Source: Cryomorphaceae bacterium (GTDB taxonomy: Bacteria > Bacteroidota > Bacteroidia > Flavobacteriales > ECT2AJA-044). From it: a stretch of 64,000 bases of DNA. The stretch covers positions 496,001 to 560,000 of the forward strand of contig CP059070.1 of NCBI GenBank assembly GCA_017798125.1. The letters run 5' to 3'. Numbering within the stretch: position 1 is the first letter of the stretch; each line of letters begins with the position of its first letter. Shown here piece after piece: positions 54,303 through 62,949 of this stretch. The notes under the pieces were generated by a model, which searched no databases, was not told where the DNA came from, and worked only from the letters and a program-made list of their open reading frames with translations. The position numbers and the translations under genes were made by a program.

Positions 54303-55260
54303 GCGCCCGCAGCACCTCGGCCACATCAATTTTTTCCATCCCTTTGAAGTTGGGCTTGTACCACTTATTATCGCCTAATTTCGAATAGGGCCGATCCCAA
54401 GAGCCTTGCGGCTCGATGTGGACGCTGCCCGCGCCTGGACGAAACGGGTACATGCCGAACTCCGGTACCGTGGCACCCCAAATGCTGATGATGCGCTTCT
54501 GAAACGCTGCGGCAATGTGCATGAGCCCCGTATCGTGGGTGATGACCACCTCAGCATCACGCACCAATGCTGCGCTTTCATTCAGTTTGAATTTACCGGC
54601 CGCGTTAAACACTGTACGGCCCACTTCGGAGGCAATCCGTTCCCCCTTGGCGGCATCTTCCGGACCCCCTAAAAGCATAACGGGTCGATCGCTGCCTTTG
54701 CAGATTTCAGCAATCTTATGCTCAGGGAGCATTTTGCCGGGGTGTTGCCCGCCAATGACAAAGGCCACGTAGCCCTCGCGATGGGTTTCCGGCAAGCGGT
54801 CCATGGCGGGAGTGTCTTCGGGAGACAAGAAGTAGTCCAATCCTCCCCCATCGTCTTTCGCCCCTAGGCGGTAAACGGCATCCAAATAACGCTCGACTAT
54901 GTGCACGTCGGGCATGCGGTTCACCTTGAAATTGACGTAAAGCCACTTTTCGATGTTGTGTTTTCTGAACGCAGTGGAGGACACTTGGAGGGCGGACTTG
55001 AGACGCGCCGTTCTCAAGTTCTTGTGGAGGTCAACCACGTGGTCGAAACGTTCCCCTTTCAAGGTCTCGGTGATTTCATCAATCTCCTTTTCGATGGTCC
55101 AAAGACGGTCGATGTAGGGGTTGTGCTCCAGAACTGGAACGAAGCTCTTTTTGGTCAAGTAGTGAACTTCGGCCTTGATTTGTCCTTTAAGGACTCGGAC
55201 CACAGGTGTGGTCAAGACGATATCGCCGATGCTGCTGAAACGAACCACAAGGACTTTCAT
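54271..55260 (-). CDS. Glycosyltransferase family 9 (LPS heptosyltransferase-like)
   Basis: A 329-residue GT-B glycosyltransferase of family 9. The N-terminus KVLVVRFSSIGDIVLTTPVVRVLK is the family hallmark, DHVVDLHKNLRTARLK follows, and the C-terminal half has VVITHDTGLMHIAAAFQKRIISIWG, the donor-binding motif. It probably adds ADP-heptose or a similar sugar to the lipopolysaccharide core; kdsB nearby supports a surface-glycan role. Hairpin element copy 12 lies antisense in the gene. It is divergent from tatD with 27 bases between. Confidence 0.9.
   Translation of the reverse strand: MKVLVVRFSSIGDIVLTTPVVRVLKGQIKAEVHYLTKKSFVPVLEHNPYIDRLWTIEKEIDEITETLKGERFDHVVDLHKNLRTARLKSALQVSSTAFRKHNIEKWLYVNFKVNRMPDVHIVERYLDAVYRLGAKDDGGGLDYFLSPEDTPAMDRLPETHREGYVAFVIGGQHPGKMLPEHKIAEICKGSDRPVMLLGGPEDAAKGERIASEVGRTVFNAAGKFKLNESAALVRDAEVVITHDTGLMHIAAAFQKRIISIWGATVPEFGMYPFRPGAGSVHIEPQGSWDRPYSKLGDNKWYKPNFKGMEKIDVAEVLRALNQPPVQKAP
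54401..54418 (+). repeat. GATG-tailed hairpin element, copy 12 (GAGCC stem, TTGC loop)
   Basis: GAGCC-TTGC-GGCTC-GATG, antisense in the GT9 gene (encoding HIEPQGS). Confidence 0.75.
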
Positions 55261-55275
55261 GGGGGCAATTTACCT

Positions 55276-55283
55276 TAATTTTG
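55276..55283 (+). promoter_or_regulatory. Candidate -7 element for tatD
   Basis: TAATTTTG is an exact TAnnTTTG match ending 4 bases before the tatD ATG, which would give a leaderless or near-leaderless mRNA. Confidence 0.5.
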
Positions 55284-55287
55284 AAGC

Positions 55288-56055
55288 ATGACACTGACCG
55301 ATACACATACGCATATATACCTCGACCAATTCGACGAGGATCGGAATGAGATGATGCAACGCGCCATGGATGCCGGCGTAGAACGTTTCTTTTTACCCAA
55401 TATTGATTTGTCTTCGATAGACGCCGTCAAGGACCTGGCGACAAACTGGCCCGGAAAAGTTTGGCCCATGATGGGGCTTCACCCCTGCTCCGTTCAGGAG
55501 AATTGGTCGGAAGTTCTGGATGCCATTGAACAAGAGCTGCGGGCAGAAGATTATGTCGCGGTCGGGGAAATTGGCATTGACCTTTATTGGGACAAAAGCA
55601 CCTTGCCCTGGCAAGTCGAAGCCTTCAAGCGACAAATTGCTTGGGCCAAGGAAATGGACCTGCCGATTGTGATTCACTGTCGCGACTCTTTTGACGAGAT
55701 CTTTGAGGTCTTGGAGGAGACTCAAGACGGGACTTTGCGGGGAGTACTGCACTGCTTTACGGGGAACGAGTCACAGGCGCTTCGGACGGTAGAGCTGGGC
55801 ATGATGCTTGGACTCGGCGGGGTGTTGACCTTTAAGAACAGCGGTGTGGATCGCGCCGTAGGCGCAATTCCTATGGAACATATTGTACTGGAGACCGATA
55901 GTCCTTACTTGGCGCCAACGCCGCATCGCGGGAAGCGAAACGAATCCGGATACGTTCGTTTGGTCGCAGAAAAGCTCGCATCGGTAAAAGGAATATCTTT
56001 GGAAGAAGTGGCCGAGGCCACCACCGCAAACAGCAAACGACTCTTTGGCGTATGA
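55288..56055 (+). CDS. tatD: TatD-family metal-dependent hydrolase (DNase)
   Basis: A 255-residue TIM-barrel metallohydrolase of the TatD family (3'-5' DNase activity in E. coli). Metal ligands are in DTHTHI (His7, His9), GEIGID, IHCRD, LHCFTG and the C-terminal ETDSPYLAP. The sequence YLAPTPHRGKRNESGYVRLVAEKLA is diagnostic. The stop overlaps the ansA start (ATGA), so the two are co-translated. Hairpin element copy 13 is inside. Confidence 0.93.
   Translation: MTLTDTHTHIYLDQFDEDRNEMMQRAMDAGVERFFLPNIDLSSIDAVKDLATNWPGKVWPMMGLHPCSVQENWSEVLDAIEQELRAEDYVAVGEIGIDLYWDKSTLPWQVEAFKRQIAWAKEMDLPIVIHCRDSFDEIFEVLEETQDGTLRGVLHCFTGNESQALRTVELGMMLGLGGVLTFKNSGVDRAVGAIPMEHIVLETDSPYLAPTPHRGKRNESGYVRLVAEKLASVKGISLEEVAEATTANSKRLFGV
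55849..55865 (-). repeat. GATG-tailed hairpin element, copy 13 (GCGCC stem, GATC tail)
   Basis: The minus strand reads GCGCC-TAC-GGCGC-GATC: the perfect stem and TAC loop are as in copy 4, but the tail is GATC. Antisense in tatD, encoding DRAVGA. Confidence 0.65.
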
Positions 56056-57083
56056 GCGAACAGCCGCGCATCCTCTTGATCTACACCGGGGGGACCATCG
56101 GAATGGTCCAAAGCCCGAGTTCTCCGGCGTTGATCCCTTTTGACTTCGGGGACCTGGAGGCCACCCTGCCGGAACTGGCGCATATTGGGTGTAGTCTGGA
56201 TTTCGAAGTACTTCAGCCCATCATTGATTCCTCAAACATGCAGCCGGCCTATTGGGCTCGTCTCGCCATTGAGATCTACAACCGCATGGACCAGTACGAT
56301 GGCTTTGTGGTCTTGCACGGCTCGGATACCATGGCCTATACGGCGAGTGCTTTGAGCTTTATGTTTGAGCATCTGCACAAGCCTATCATTTTCACGGGAA
56401 GTCAACTCCCCATCGGAATTACGCGGACCGATGCCAAGGAGAACCTCATTACGAGTATTGAGATTGCGTCACAGAAATCGCTCCGAGGTGTTCCCCTCGT
56501 TCAAGAGGTATGTATCTATTTTGAGTACCATCTATATCGCGGGAATCGCGCCACGAAAATGAGCGCGTCCCATTTTGAGGCTTTTGCCTCTCCCAATTAT
56601 CCCGCGCTGGCCGAGGCAGGAGTGGATTTACATTTTGAGAAATCGCAGATGTTGAAGGCTCCGAAGTTGCCCCTGCACCTGCACACCGATCTCGACACCA
56701 ACGTCATTGGCATTAAGCTCTTCCCGGGCATGCAGGCGAAGCACCTCGCACACATGCTCGAAACTCCTGGATTGAAGTGTGCGGTGATTGAAACCTTTGG
56801 TTCCGGGAACGCCCCTACAGCGGAGCCTTTCCTAGAAACCCTTCGCGAAGCACAAGATAGAGGCCTGCATCTCGTTAATGTTACGCAATGCCTGCGTGGG
56901 CGGGTTCAAATGGGTCGATATGAGGCCAGTGAATTCCTCATGGAACTGGGTATGGTGACAGGAAAAGACATCACTTTTGAGTCGGCCGTAACCAAGGCCA
57001 TGTTCGTCCTAGGGCAGGGATGGGACGGTCGTTCTTTCCGCAAGCGATTTGAGAAAAATCTGCGCGGAGAACTGACCGATTGA
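56052..57083 (+). CDS. ansA: Type I L-asparaginase
   Basis: A 343-residue cytoplasmic asparaginase hydrolysing asparagine to aspartate and ammonia. LLIYTGGTIGMVQ at the N-terminus holds the first catalytic Thr and VVLHGSDTMAYTASAL the second Thr-Asp pair; ETFGSGNAP is also typical. There is no signal peptide, in agreement with type I. The start overlaps the tatD stop. Confidence 0.94.
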   Translation: MSEQPRILLIYTGGTIGMVQSPSSPALIPFDFGDLEATLPELAHIGCSLDFEVLQPIIDSSNMQPAYWARLAIEIYNRMDQYDGFVVLHGSDTMAYTASALSFMFEHLHKPIIFTGSQLPIGITRTDAKENLITSIEIASQKSLRGVPLVQEVCIYFEYHLYRGNRATKMSASHFEAFASPNYPALAEAGVDLHFEKSQMLKAPKLPLHLHTDLDTNVIGIKLFPGMQAKHLAHMLETPGLKCAVIETFGSGNAPTAEPFLETLREAQDRGLHLVNVTQCLRGRVQMGRYEASEFLMELGMVTGKDITFESAVTKAMFVLGQGWDGRSFRKRFEKNLRGELTD

Positions 57084-57221
57084 AATAGAACAGAGGCGTT
57101 TAACGGAAAGTCAATGCCAATGCGGGTTTTGGAGTGACTGTTAACGTATAGATAATTTTCGCGGTTGCTAAATTTTTGTATTTTGGCGTGCTCTACGGAG
57201 AAGGGCTAATCGCCAGTGTGA

Positions 57222-57309
57222 GGAGAGGTGGCCGAGTGGCTGAAGGCGCACGCCTGGAAAGTGTGTATACCGTAACCCGGTATCGGGGGTTCGAATCCCC
57301 CTCTCTCCG
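57222..57309 (+). tRNA. tRNA-Ser (anticodon GGA)
   Basis: An 88-base class II tRNA. The acceptor stem GGAGAGG/TCTCTCC (one G-T pair, discriminator G), D-arm GGCCGAGTGGCTGAAGGC, anticodon stem CACGC/GTGTG with anticodon GGA at 57256-57258, a long variable arm (GTATACCG...CGGTATC type) and T-arm GGGGG-TTCGAAT-CCCCC all fold. CCA is not encoded. Confidence 0.96.
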
Positions 57310-57369
57310 CTGAGTTAAATGTGTAATTAATAGGAAAACCTAAATATTTCTAATCAACAAAAAGCCAAA

Positions 57370-58227
57370 ATGAAAAAAGCGTTATCACTTCTGGCAATTG
57401 CAGGTTTGTTGAGCTTCGGCGCCGTAGGCGTTTATGCGCAAGACGACAGCACTGCTACAGACAATACTGAAATGGTTGCAGATTCTGCTGCTACGGATTC
57501 AGTTGCTGCTATCGAAGACGAAGCAGAAGAAGAAGCTCCTGCAGCCGCCGAAGCTGAGGATACTGAAATGATGGAAGCAGCCGCCGCAGAAGGCGAGCGC
57601 GGATTCCACCAGATCGTCAAACAAAAATTCATCGAAGGTGGTGCCACGTTCATGGGTATCGTTTTGGTTTGTTTGATCCTCGGTCTAGCTATTTGTATCG
57701 AGCGTATCATTTACTTGAACCTCGCGACCACCAACACAGCTAAATTGCTTAGCGAAGTTGAAGCTGCATTGAAAAGCGGTGGTGTTGAAGCTGCAAAAGA
57801 AGTTTGCCGCAACACTCGCGGACCAGTAGCCAGCATCTTCTACCAAGGTCTTGAGCGTTCTGATGAAGGGATCGACATGGTAGAGAAATCGGTTATCTCT
57901 TACGGTTCCGTACAAATGGGATTGTTGGAGCGCGGTATCTCTTGGATTTCTCTTTTCATCGCCTTGGCACCAATGCTTGGGTTCATGGGAACAGTAATCG
58001 GTATGATCTCTGCCTTCGACTCGATTGAAGCTGCTGGAGACATCTCTCCATCACTCGTTGCACGTGGTATTAAGGTTGCACTTTTGACCACTGTATTCGG
58101 TTTGATTACAGCGATCATCCTTCAGATTTTTTACAACATCATCGTGGCCAAGGTGGACAGCTTGGTGAACAGCATGGAAGATGCTTCTATCAGCTTGGTA
58201 GACATCTTGGTGAAGAACTCTAAATAA
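57370..58227 (+). CDS. exbB: ExbB/TolQ/MotA-family proton channel protein
   Basis: A 285-residue inner membrane protein that, with ExbD, powers TonB or gliding/secretion machinery by proton flow. It has a signal-like N-terminal helix, an Ala/Glu-rich acidic periplasmic stretch (about residues 24-75), TM1 (about 92-112), and the paired helices SWISLFIALAPMLGFMGTVIGMISAF and VALLTTVFGLITAIILQIFYNII with the conserved Thr/Pro/Gly. First gene of exbB-orf-exbD-exbD. The acidic N-terminal extension is a Bacteroidota feature. Confidence 0.93.
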   Translation: MKKALSLLAIAGLLSFGAVGVYAQDDSTATDNTEMVADSAATDSVAAIEDEAEEEAPAAAEAEDTEMMEAAAAEGERGFHQIVKQKFIEGGATFMGIVLVCLILGLAICIERIIYLNLATTNTAKLLSEVEAALKSGGVEAAKEVCRNTRGPVASIFYQGLERSDEGIDMVEKSVISYGSVQMGLLERGISWISLFIALAPMLGFMGTVIGMISAFDSIEAAGDISPSLVARGIKVALLTTVFGLITAIILQIFYNIIVAKVDSLVNSMEDASISLVDILVKNSK

Positions 58228-58236
58228 GCTCCTACC

Positions 58237-58683
58237 ATGGAAAAGGTTGGAAAAATATTAAGCTATGTATTCATGGTCGGTGCGGTCATCTTCTTTGCCT
58301 TGGCTTTGGTGAAGGGAGACGATACCATCGAGAACGATGCTGCTGTTCAAGCGTCGATCATTGATCCCATGATGTTCATGGCATACATTGCCGCAGGTTT
58401 GGCTTCATTGCTGACCATTGGCTTTGCAGTATACTACTTGATTACCCACCCAGAGAACGCGAAGAATTCCCTTATTGGAATCGGAGCATTGGTTGTGGTC
58501 ATCGGCATCTCTTACCTCCTCGCATCGGGGAATGTAACAGAGGCGATGGGCCGCGTTGAAGGTGGCGTAACGGAAACTACTTCTAAGCGAGTAGGTATGG
58601 GATTGATCACATTCTATTTGTTGGCCGGTGTGGCCATCTTGGCTGTGATTCTTTCTTCAGTGAAATCTATAGTACGTCGATAA
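58237..58683 (+). CDS. Small inner membrane protein between exbB and exbD
   Basis: A 148-residue protein with four hydrophobic segments (about residues 8-25, 46-68, 79-95 and 122-142). It is 9 bases after exbB and 9 bases before exbD, so it is fully part of the operon. I do not recognise a named family; its place suggests an accessory subunit or assembly factor of the energy-coupling complex. Confidence 0.8.
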   Translation: MEKVGKILSYVFMVGAVIFFALALVKGDDTIENDAAVQASIIDPMMFMAYIAAGLASLLTIGFAVYYLITHPENAKNSLIGIGALVVVIGISYLLASGNVTEAMGRVEGGVTETTSKRVGMGLITFYLLAGVAILAVILSSVKSIVRR

Positions 58684-58692
58684 TTAATCACT

Positions 58693-59274
58693 ATGGCTCG
58701 TAAGAAAAGAGGAGTACCTGAAATTAACGCAGGGTCGATGGCAGACATCGCCTTCTTGCTGTTGATTTTCTTCCTGGTAACGACAACTATGGACGTAGAT
58801 ACGGGGATTATCCGTAGGCTACCTCCTATGCCAGATGAGAACACCCCTCCGCCCGACGACCAGAAAGCGAATAAGCGAAATCTCTTTATCGTGTTGGTAA
58901 ATGCGTATGACCAGTTGTTGGTCAACGAAGAGCCGACCGATGTAGATGACCTCAAGGAAAAGGCAAAAGCCTTTATCGATAACAACGGGGACGGTTCTTG
59001 TGCACACTGCCAGGGAGCTCGTGATCCGCGTAAATCGGACAATCCAGATAAGGCCATCGTTTCGCTACAAAACGACCGCGGAACTTCCTACGAAATGTAC
59101 ATTACGGTTCAAGATCAATTGGCCCAAGCGTACACGGAATTGCGGGATCGAGTGAGTATGGAAGAATACGGCAAGGAGTTCGGTGATTTGACTGATGACC
59201 AACAGAAGGAAATCAAAGCGATGTATCCGAAGTTGATCTCAGAGGCTGAACCGAAAGACGTTGGTGGGTCCTAA
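58693..59274 (+). CDS. exbD: ExbD/TolR-family biopolymer transport protein, first copy
   Basis: A 193-residue ExbD with one N-terminal transmembrane helix (about residues 18-36, MADIAFLLLIFFLVTTTMD) that carries the proton-relay Asp19, and a periplasmic domain. The periplasmic part is longer than in E. coli ExbD and contains a CAHC motif near residue 103, unusual for this family. Confidence 0.92.
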   Translation: MARKKRGVPEINAGSMADIAFLLLIFFLVTTTMDVDTGIIRRLPPMPDENTPPPDDQKANKRNLFIVLVNAYDQLLVNEEPTDVDDLKEKAKAFIDNNGDGSCAHCQGARDPRKSDNPDKAIVSLQNDRGTSYEMYITVQDQLAQAYTELRDRVSMEEYGKEFGDLTDDQQKEIKAMYPKLISEAEPKDVGGS

Positions 59275-59285
59275 ATCATAAGAAG

Positions 59286-59753
59286 ATGTCAAAGTTTAAA
59301 GATTCAAAATCAAAAGATAGTCCAGGGATCTCGACAGCATCCCTCCCGGACATTGTCTTCATGCTTCTGTTCTTCTTTATGGTAACTACCGTAATGCGTG
59401 AAGTAACGTTGGTCGTGGAAGTTCGCTTGCCTGAGGCAGGAGAAATTCAAAAGATTCAGCGTAAGAACTTGGTGAGCTACATCTATGTAGGGAAGCCTGT
59501 TCAGCGAATTCGCGCTACCTACGGTGAAGAACCACGTGTTCAGTTGAACGATGCTTTTGCATCCGTAGACGACATCCAGGAGTTTGTTGCTCAAGAACGC
59601 GAAGCGCGCTCAGAGCAAGAAGCAAAGCAGTTGATTAACTCAATCAAGGCGGATATGGATGTGAAGATGGGTATCATCACGGACATCAAGCAAGAATTGA
59701 GAAAAGCACAATCCTACAAGATCAACTACGCGACTCGTCGTACGTTAGAATAG
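59286..59753 (+). CDS. exbD: ExbD/TolR-family biopolymer transport protein, second copy
   Basis: A 155-residue ExbD paralogue with the helix LPDIVFMLLFFFMVTTVM (Asp22 as proton-relay residue) and a distinct periplasmic domain ending in a helical tail. Two ExbD paralogues with one ExbB imply a hetero-oligomeric stator, as seen in other Flavobacteria. A tetraloop terminator follows. Confidence 0.92.
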   Translation: MSKFKDSKSKDSPGISTASLPDIVFMLLFFFMVTTVMREVTLVVEVRLPEAGEIQKIQRKNLVSYIYVGKPVQRIRATYGEEPRVQLNDAFASVDDIQEFVAQEREARSEQEAKQLINSIKADMDVKMGIITDIKQELRKAQSYKINYATRRTLE

Positions 59754-59778
59754 TCTCGTGGATTTGAATATTACAAAG

Positions 59779-59808
59779 TCCTCGCAGGAAACTGCGGGGA
59801 TTTTTTTT
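59779..59808 (+). terminator. Terminator of the exb operon
   Basis: A 9-bp stem (59779-59787 with 59792-59800, one G-T pair) closed by a GAAA tetraloop and followed by eight Ts. Confidence 0.88.
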
Positions 59809-59833
59809 GCTTTAGCGGAAGGTTCCGGGTTGC

Positions 59834-60826
59834 TTATGCGAAGACGTGCTCGCCAAACTCTTGAGGGATGCGGTCTAGAATTCCCATGAGATCATCCAAG
59901 CTTTCACTCGTGCACAATGCCAGTCGAGTTTCCTTGAAGTTGGGGATTCCCTTGAAGTAGTTGGTGTAGTGTCGGCGTGTTTCTACAATTCCCAAACGGT
60001 CACCTTTCCAAGCCACGGCCTTTTGAAGCAGTCGACGAGCCATCTCTGTGCGCTCTTCAATAGTTGGTGGATCTAGGATTTCACCGGTGGTAATGTAGTG
60101 CTTGATATCTCTGAAAATCCAAGGGTATCCAATACTCGCTCGCCCGATCATGACGCCGTCAACACCGTAACGCTCTTTCCACTCCACGGCTTTTTCCGGA
60201 CTATCGATGTCTCCGTTGCCGAATACAGGAATATTCATGCGCGGGTTGTTCTTGACCTCTCCAATCAAGGTCCAGTCCGCTTCTCCCTTGTACATCTGTT
60301 TCCGAGTACGCCCGTGTATTGAAATGGCTTTGATGCCCACATCCTGAAGCCGTTCAGCCACCTCGACAATGTACTTGGTGTTCTCATCCCAACCCAAACG
60401 GGTTTTAACGGTTACGGGAAGAGATGTCGACTTCACGATCTCCGCAGTCATTTTCACCATCTTCGGAATGTCTTGGAGAATCCCGGCACCAGCGCCTTTG
60501 CAGGCCACCTTTTTTACGGGACATCCGTAATTGATGTCGATGATGTCTGGACCAGCCTCCTCACAGATGGCCGTAGCCTCTTTCATCGATTCAATCTCAT
60601 TTCCGAATATCTGAATGCCAATGGGGCGCTCATACTCGAAAATGTCCAGTTTCATGCGGCTTTTGGCAGCGTCTCGAATGAGTCCTTCTGAAGAGATGAA
60701 TTCCGTGTACATCAAATCGGCTCCCTGTTCCTTACACAATTCGCGAAAGGGTGGGTCACTCACATCCTCCATGGGAGCAAGAAGTAAGGGAAAGTCTCCC
60801 AATTCGATGTCGGCAATCTTTACCAT
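59834..60826 (-). CDS. dusB: tRNA-dihydrouridine synthase
   Basis: A 330-residue FMN enzyme reducing uridine to dihydrouridine in tRNA. Motifs LAPMEDVSDPPFRELC, DINYGCPVKKV (catalytic Cys), VTVKTRLGWDE, IHGRTRKQMYKG and VFGNGDI with GVMIGRASIGYPW are those of the DusB group. The ATG at 60826 is chosen over 60856 because the enzyme fold begins there and the upstream start would sit on the promoter. Confidence 0.94.
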   Translation of the reverse strand: MVKIADIELGDFPLLLAPMEDVSDPPFRELCKEQGADLMYTEFISSEGLIRDAAKSRMKLDIFEYERPIGIQIFGNEIESMKEATAICEEAGPDIIDINYGCPVKKVACKGAGAGILQDIPKMVKMTAEIVKSTSLPVTVKTRLGWDENTKYIVEVAERLQDVGIKAISIHGRTRKQMYKGEADWTLIGEVKNNPRMNIPVFGNGDIDSPEKAVEWKERYGVDGVMIGRASIGYPWIFRDIKHYITTGEILDPPTIEERTEMARRLLQKAVAWKGDRLGIVETRRHYTNYFKGIPNFKETRLALCTSESLDDLMGILDRIPQEFGEHVFA

Positions 60827-60839
60827 AGAATTCGAAACG

Positions 60840-60861
60840 TATCTTTGGGGTTGCAAAATTA
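60840..60861. promoter_or_regulatory. Overlapping divergent -7 elements of dusB and the CPBP gene
   Basis: The plus strand has TATCTTTG (60840-60847) for the CPBP gene and the minus strand has TAATTTTG (60854-60861) for dusB, both exact TAnnTTTG matches and only 6 bases apart, so the two promoters overlap. Confidence 0.6.
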
Positions 60862-60881
60862 CGAATTAAGCTGCTAATCAG

Positions 60882-61760
60882 ATGCATACCCCAGAACGCC
60901 GAATAGGAACGGATCTCGTAGAACTTATGTTCTGGGTGCTTTTGGGTTTGTTGTTCTTCAGCTTATTAGGTCTGGCTATTGCGCAATTCGCCATGGGCGT
61001 TCCTGTTTTTGAAGACCCCTCCAGCATCTTTGAAGATCGGGGTGCCCTGCTCGTTACGCAGTCCTTGAGCAGCATTGGTTTGTTCTTGGTTCCCTCCTTC
61101 GTGTGGGCCGCTAGACGGCGCGGAATGCTTCAAGAGCTCGCCCTGAACAAGTCCATCTCAGGAGGTCAGGTCGTCAATGGCGTCCTCCTCATGGTCGTGG
61201 CCATTCCAGCCTTGAATGCCCTGATCTATTTCTTTGATTCGATCAATTATCCTTCCTGGCTTCAATGGTGGGTGGAACTCGGACAAGACAATACGGCCCT
61301 TATGGAGCGATTCCTGGACATGAACGGTCTGGGAGACCTTATGGCCAATCTCTTCGTGATGGCTGTCCTTCCAGCGCTCGGAGAAGAGATGCTGTTTCGT
61401 GGGGTGATTCAGCCCACATTAGCACGAAGAATGAATGTGCATGCTGCCATTTGGATTTCTTCCCTCCTCTTTGGTCTGATGCACCAAAACTTAATCAACC
61501 TCATTCCATTGACCCTGCTCGGGGGCGTACTGGGCTACCTCCGCGTCTGGAGCGGATCGTTGTGGTTGCCAATACTCGCACACTACACCAACAACAGTTT
61601 GCTGCTTATATTTACGTTCATTCTACAGAAGAATGGAATTTCAGAAGAAGCGGTAAATCAAGTAGGGACACCGGAGTCGGGAGCCTTTATGGCCTTCCTT
61701 AGCCTTGGTCTAGTAGGATTTAACCTCTGGCTGCTCAGGAGTTCTTCCCGAGCTGCCTAA
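60882..61760 (+). CDS. CPBP-family intramembrane glutamic endopeptidase
   Basis: A 292-residue multi-pass membrane protein of the CPBP (Abi/CAAX protease-like) family. The catalytic motif GEEMLFRG (Glu168-Glu169, Arg) and the later His residues in LFGLMHQN and ILAHYTNN form the expected active site within the membrane. About eight helices are predicted. Substrate unknown. The 3' end overlaps the convergent permease gene by 26 bases. Confidence 0.9.
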   Translation: MHTPERRIGTDLVELMFWVLLGLLFFSLLGLAIAQFAMGVPVFEDPSSIFEDRGALLVTQSLSSIGLFLVPSFVWAARRRGMLQELALNKSISGGQVVNGVLLMVVAIPALNALIYFFDSINYPSWLQWWVELGQDNTALMERFLDMNGLGDLMANLFVMAVLPALGEEMLFRGVIQPTLARRMNVHAAIWISSLLFGLMHQNLINLIPLTLLGGVLGYLRVWSGSLWLPILAHYTNNSLLLIFTFILQKNGISEEAVNQVGTPESGAFMAFLSLGLVGFNLWLLRSSSRAA

Positions 61761-62949
61761 CGGGCAGATACGCGGCCAAGGAGCCAATAACCAAGACCAT
61801 TAATAGGGTATATAAAGCGTCGGTGACTTTCATAGCCACTGGATAGGCATCGATGATGAAGGCTCCGTCTGCTCCGAGCCGAACCCATCCAAAGGTCATC
61901 TGACCCCAGCAGAGGACAATCCCAAAGAGTAGGCCGGCCACGGCGCCTACGCCGTTGATCAGAAGACCTTCAACGAAGAAGATCCGCCGAATGGTGCTTC
62001 CCTGGGCGCCCATGCTTTGGAAAGTGGAAATGTCCTGTCTTTTCTCCAGGAGGAGCATGGTGATGGAACCGATCAGGTTGAAGGTGGCGATCAGGACGAT
62101 GAAGGCGAAAATGGCAAAGACCGCCCACTTCTCCGTCTGCATGACCTTGTAAAAGACCGAGTGGAGTTCGTATCGATTCTCCACGATGTAGTCCGGTCCC
62201 AAATCCTTCTTCAATTGAGCGTGCAATTCCTCCATGGCCTTGTCGGACGTGCACCGAAATTCGAGGGCAGAAACAGTCGTTTGTGAGGCTCCTAGAGTTC
62301 CCCGCATAAAGGAGATGGGAACGAGTACGTATTCTCCGTCAAAATCGGACTGGACCGAGAAGATACCGATGGGAAAAAGGCCGTTGATTCGAAACGCATC
62401 TTCGGGCCGAGTACTCATCGTTGCGCCGGGCTTGGGTATATAGAGGAACAGCGGATTGTACATGTCCTGAAGACCGAGACCTAAGTAGTAGGAAACGCCC
62501 TTCCCGAGGACGGCGAGGTCTTGATCGTCATCGGCCCGAAAGAAACGGCCTTGCCACATGAGGCTGTCGAGTCCCGTTAAGCCGCGGAAACTTGTGTCTA
62601 CACCTCGTATTGTTGCGACATACTCCCGTTCACGGTACCGAAGAATGGCTTTTTCTTCGAGGACCTGGGAAAAGTGGATGACGCGGTCATCGTGCCGTAA
62701 GGCACTTACATCCAAACTGTCGGTAGAAAAGACTTTACCCGTGGCTGGGCGGATGCGAATGTCGGGGTCAAAGGCTCCGTATAGATTCAGGAGTAGGCCT
62801 TCGAAGCCGTTGAATACGCTGAGAATAATGAAAAGGGCAGCGGTACATACAGCCACGCCGAGCATTGAAATGCGCGTGATCCAGTTCACGGCATTTGTAC
62901 GCTTCTTAGAAACGAGGTAACGTCGGGCGATGTACCAGCTCAGGTTCAC
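61735..62949 (-). CDS. LolC/LolE-like ABC transporter permease (FtsX fold)
   Basis: A 404-residue permease of the MacB/FtsX type with four transmembrane helices: one at about residues 28-50, a large periplasmic domain, then three near the C-terminus (about 275-300, 322-350 and 375-395). The N-terminus MNLSWYIARRYLVSKKRTNAVNWITRIS is characteristic of Bacteroidota LolE-like proteins for lipoprotein release. No ATPase gene is adjacent. It starts 4 bases within the rbfA 3' end. Hairpin element copy 14 is inside. Confidence 0.88.
   Translation of the reverse strand: MNLSWYIARRYLVSKKRTNAVNWITRISMLGVAVCTAALFIILSVFNGFEGLLLNLYGAFDPDIRIRPATGKVFSTDSLDVSALRHDDRVIHFSQVLEEKAILRYREREYVATIRGVDTSFRGLTGLDSLMWQGRFFRADDDQDLAVLGKGVSYYLGLGLQDMYNPLFLYIPKPGATMSTRPEDAFRINGLFPIGIFSVQSDFDGEYVLVPISFMRGTLGASQTTVSALEFRCTSDKAMEELHAQLKKDLGPDYIVENRYELHSVFYKVMQTEKWAVFAIFAFIVLIATFNLIGSITMLLLEKRQDISTFQSMGAQGSTIRRIFFVEGLLINGVGAVAGLLFGIVLCWGQMTFGWVRLGADGAFIIDAYPVAMKVTDALYTLLMVLVIGSLAAYLPVRQLGKNS
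62688..62705 (-). repeat. GATG-tailed hairpin element, copy 14 (GTGCC stem, TTAC loop)
   Basis: The minus strand reads GTGCC-TTAC-GGCAC-GATG, sense in the permease gene, encoding ALRHDD. Confidence 0.75.
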
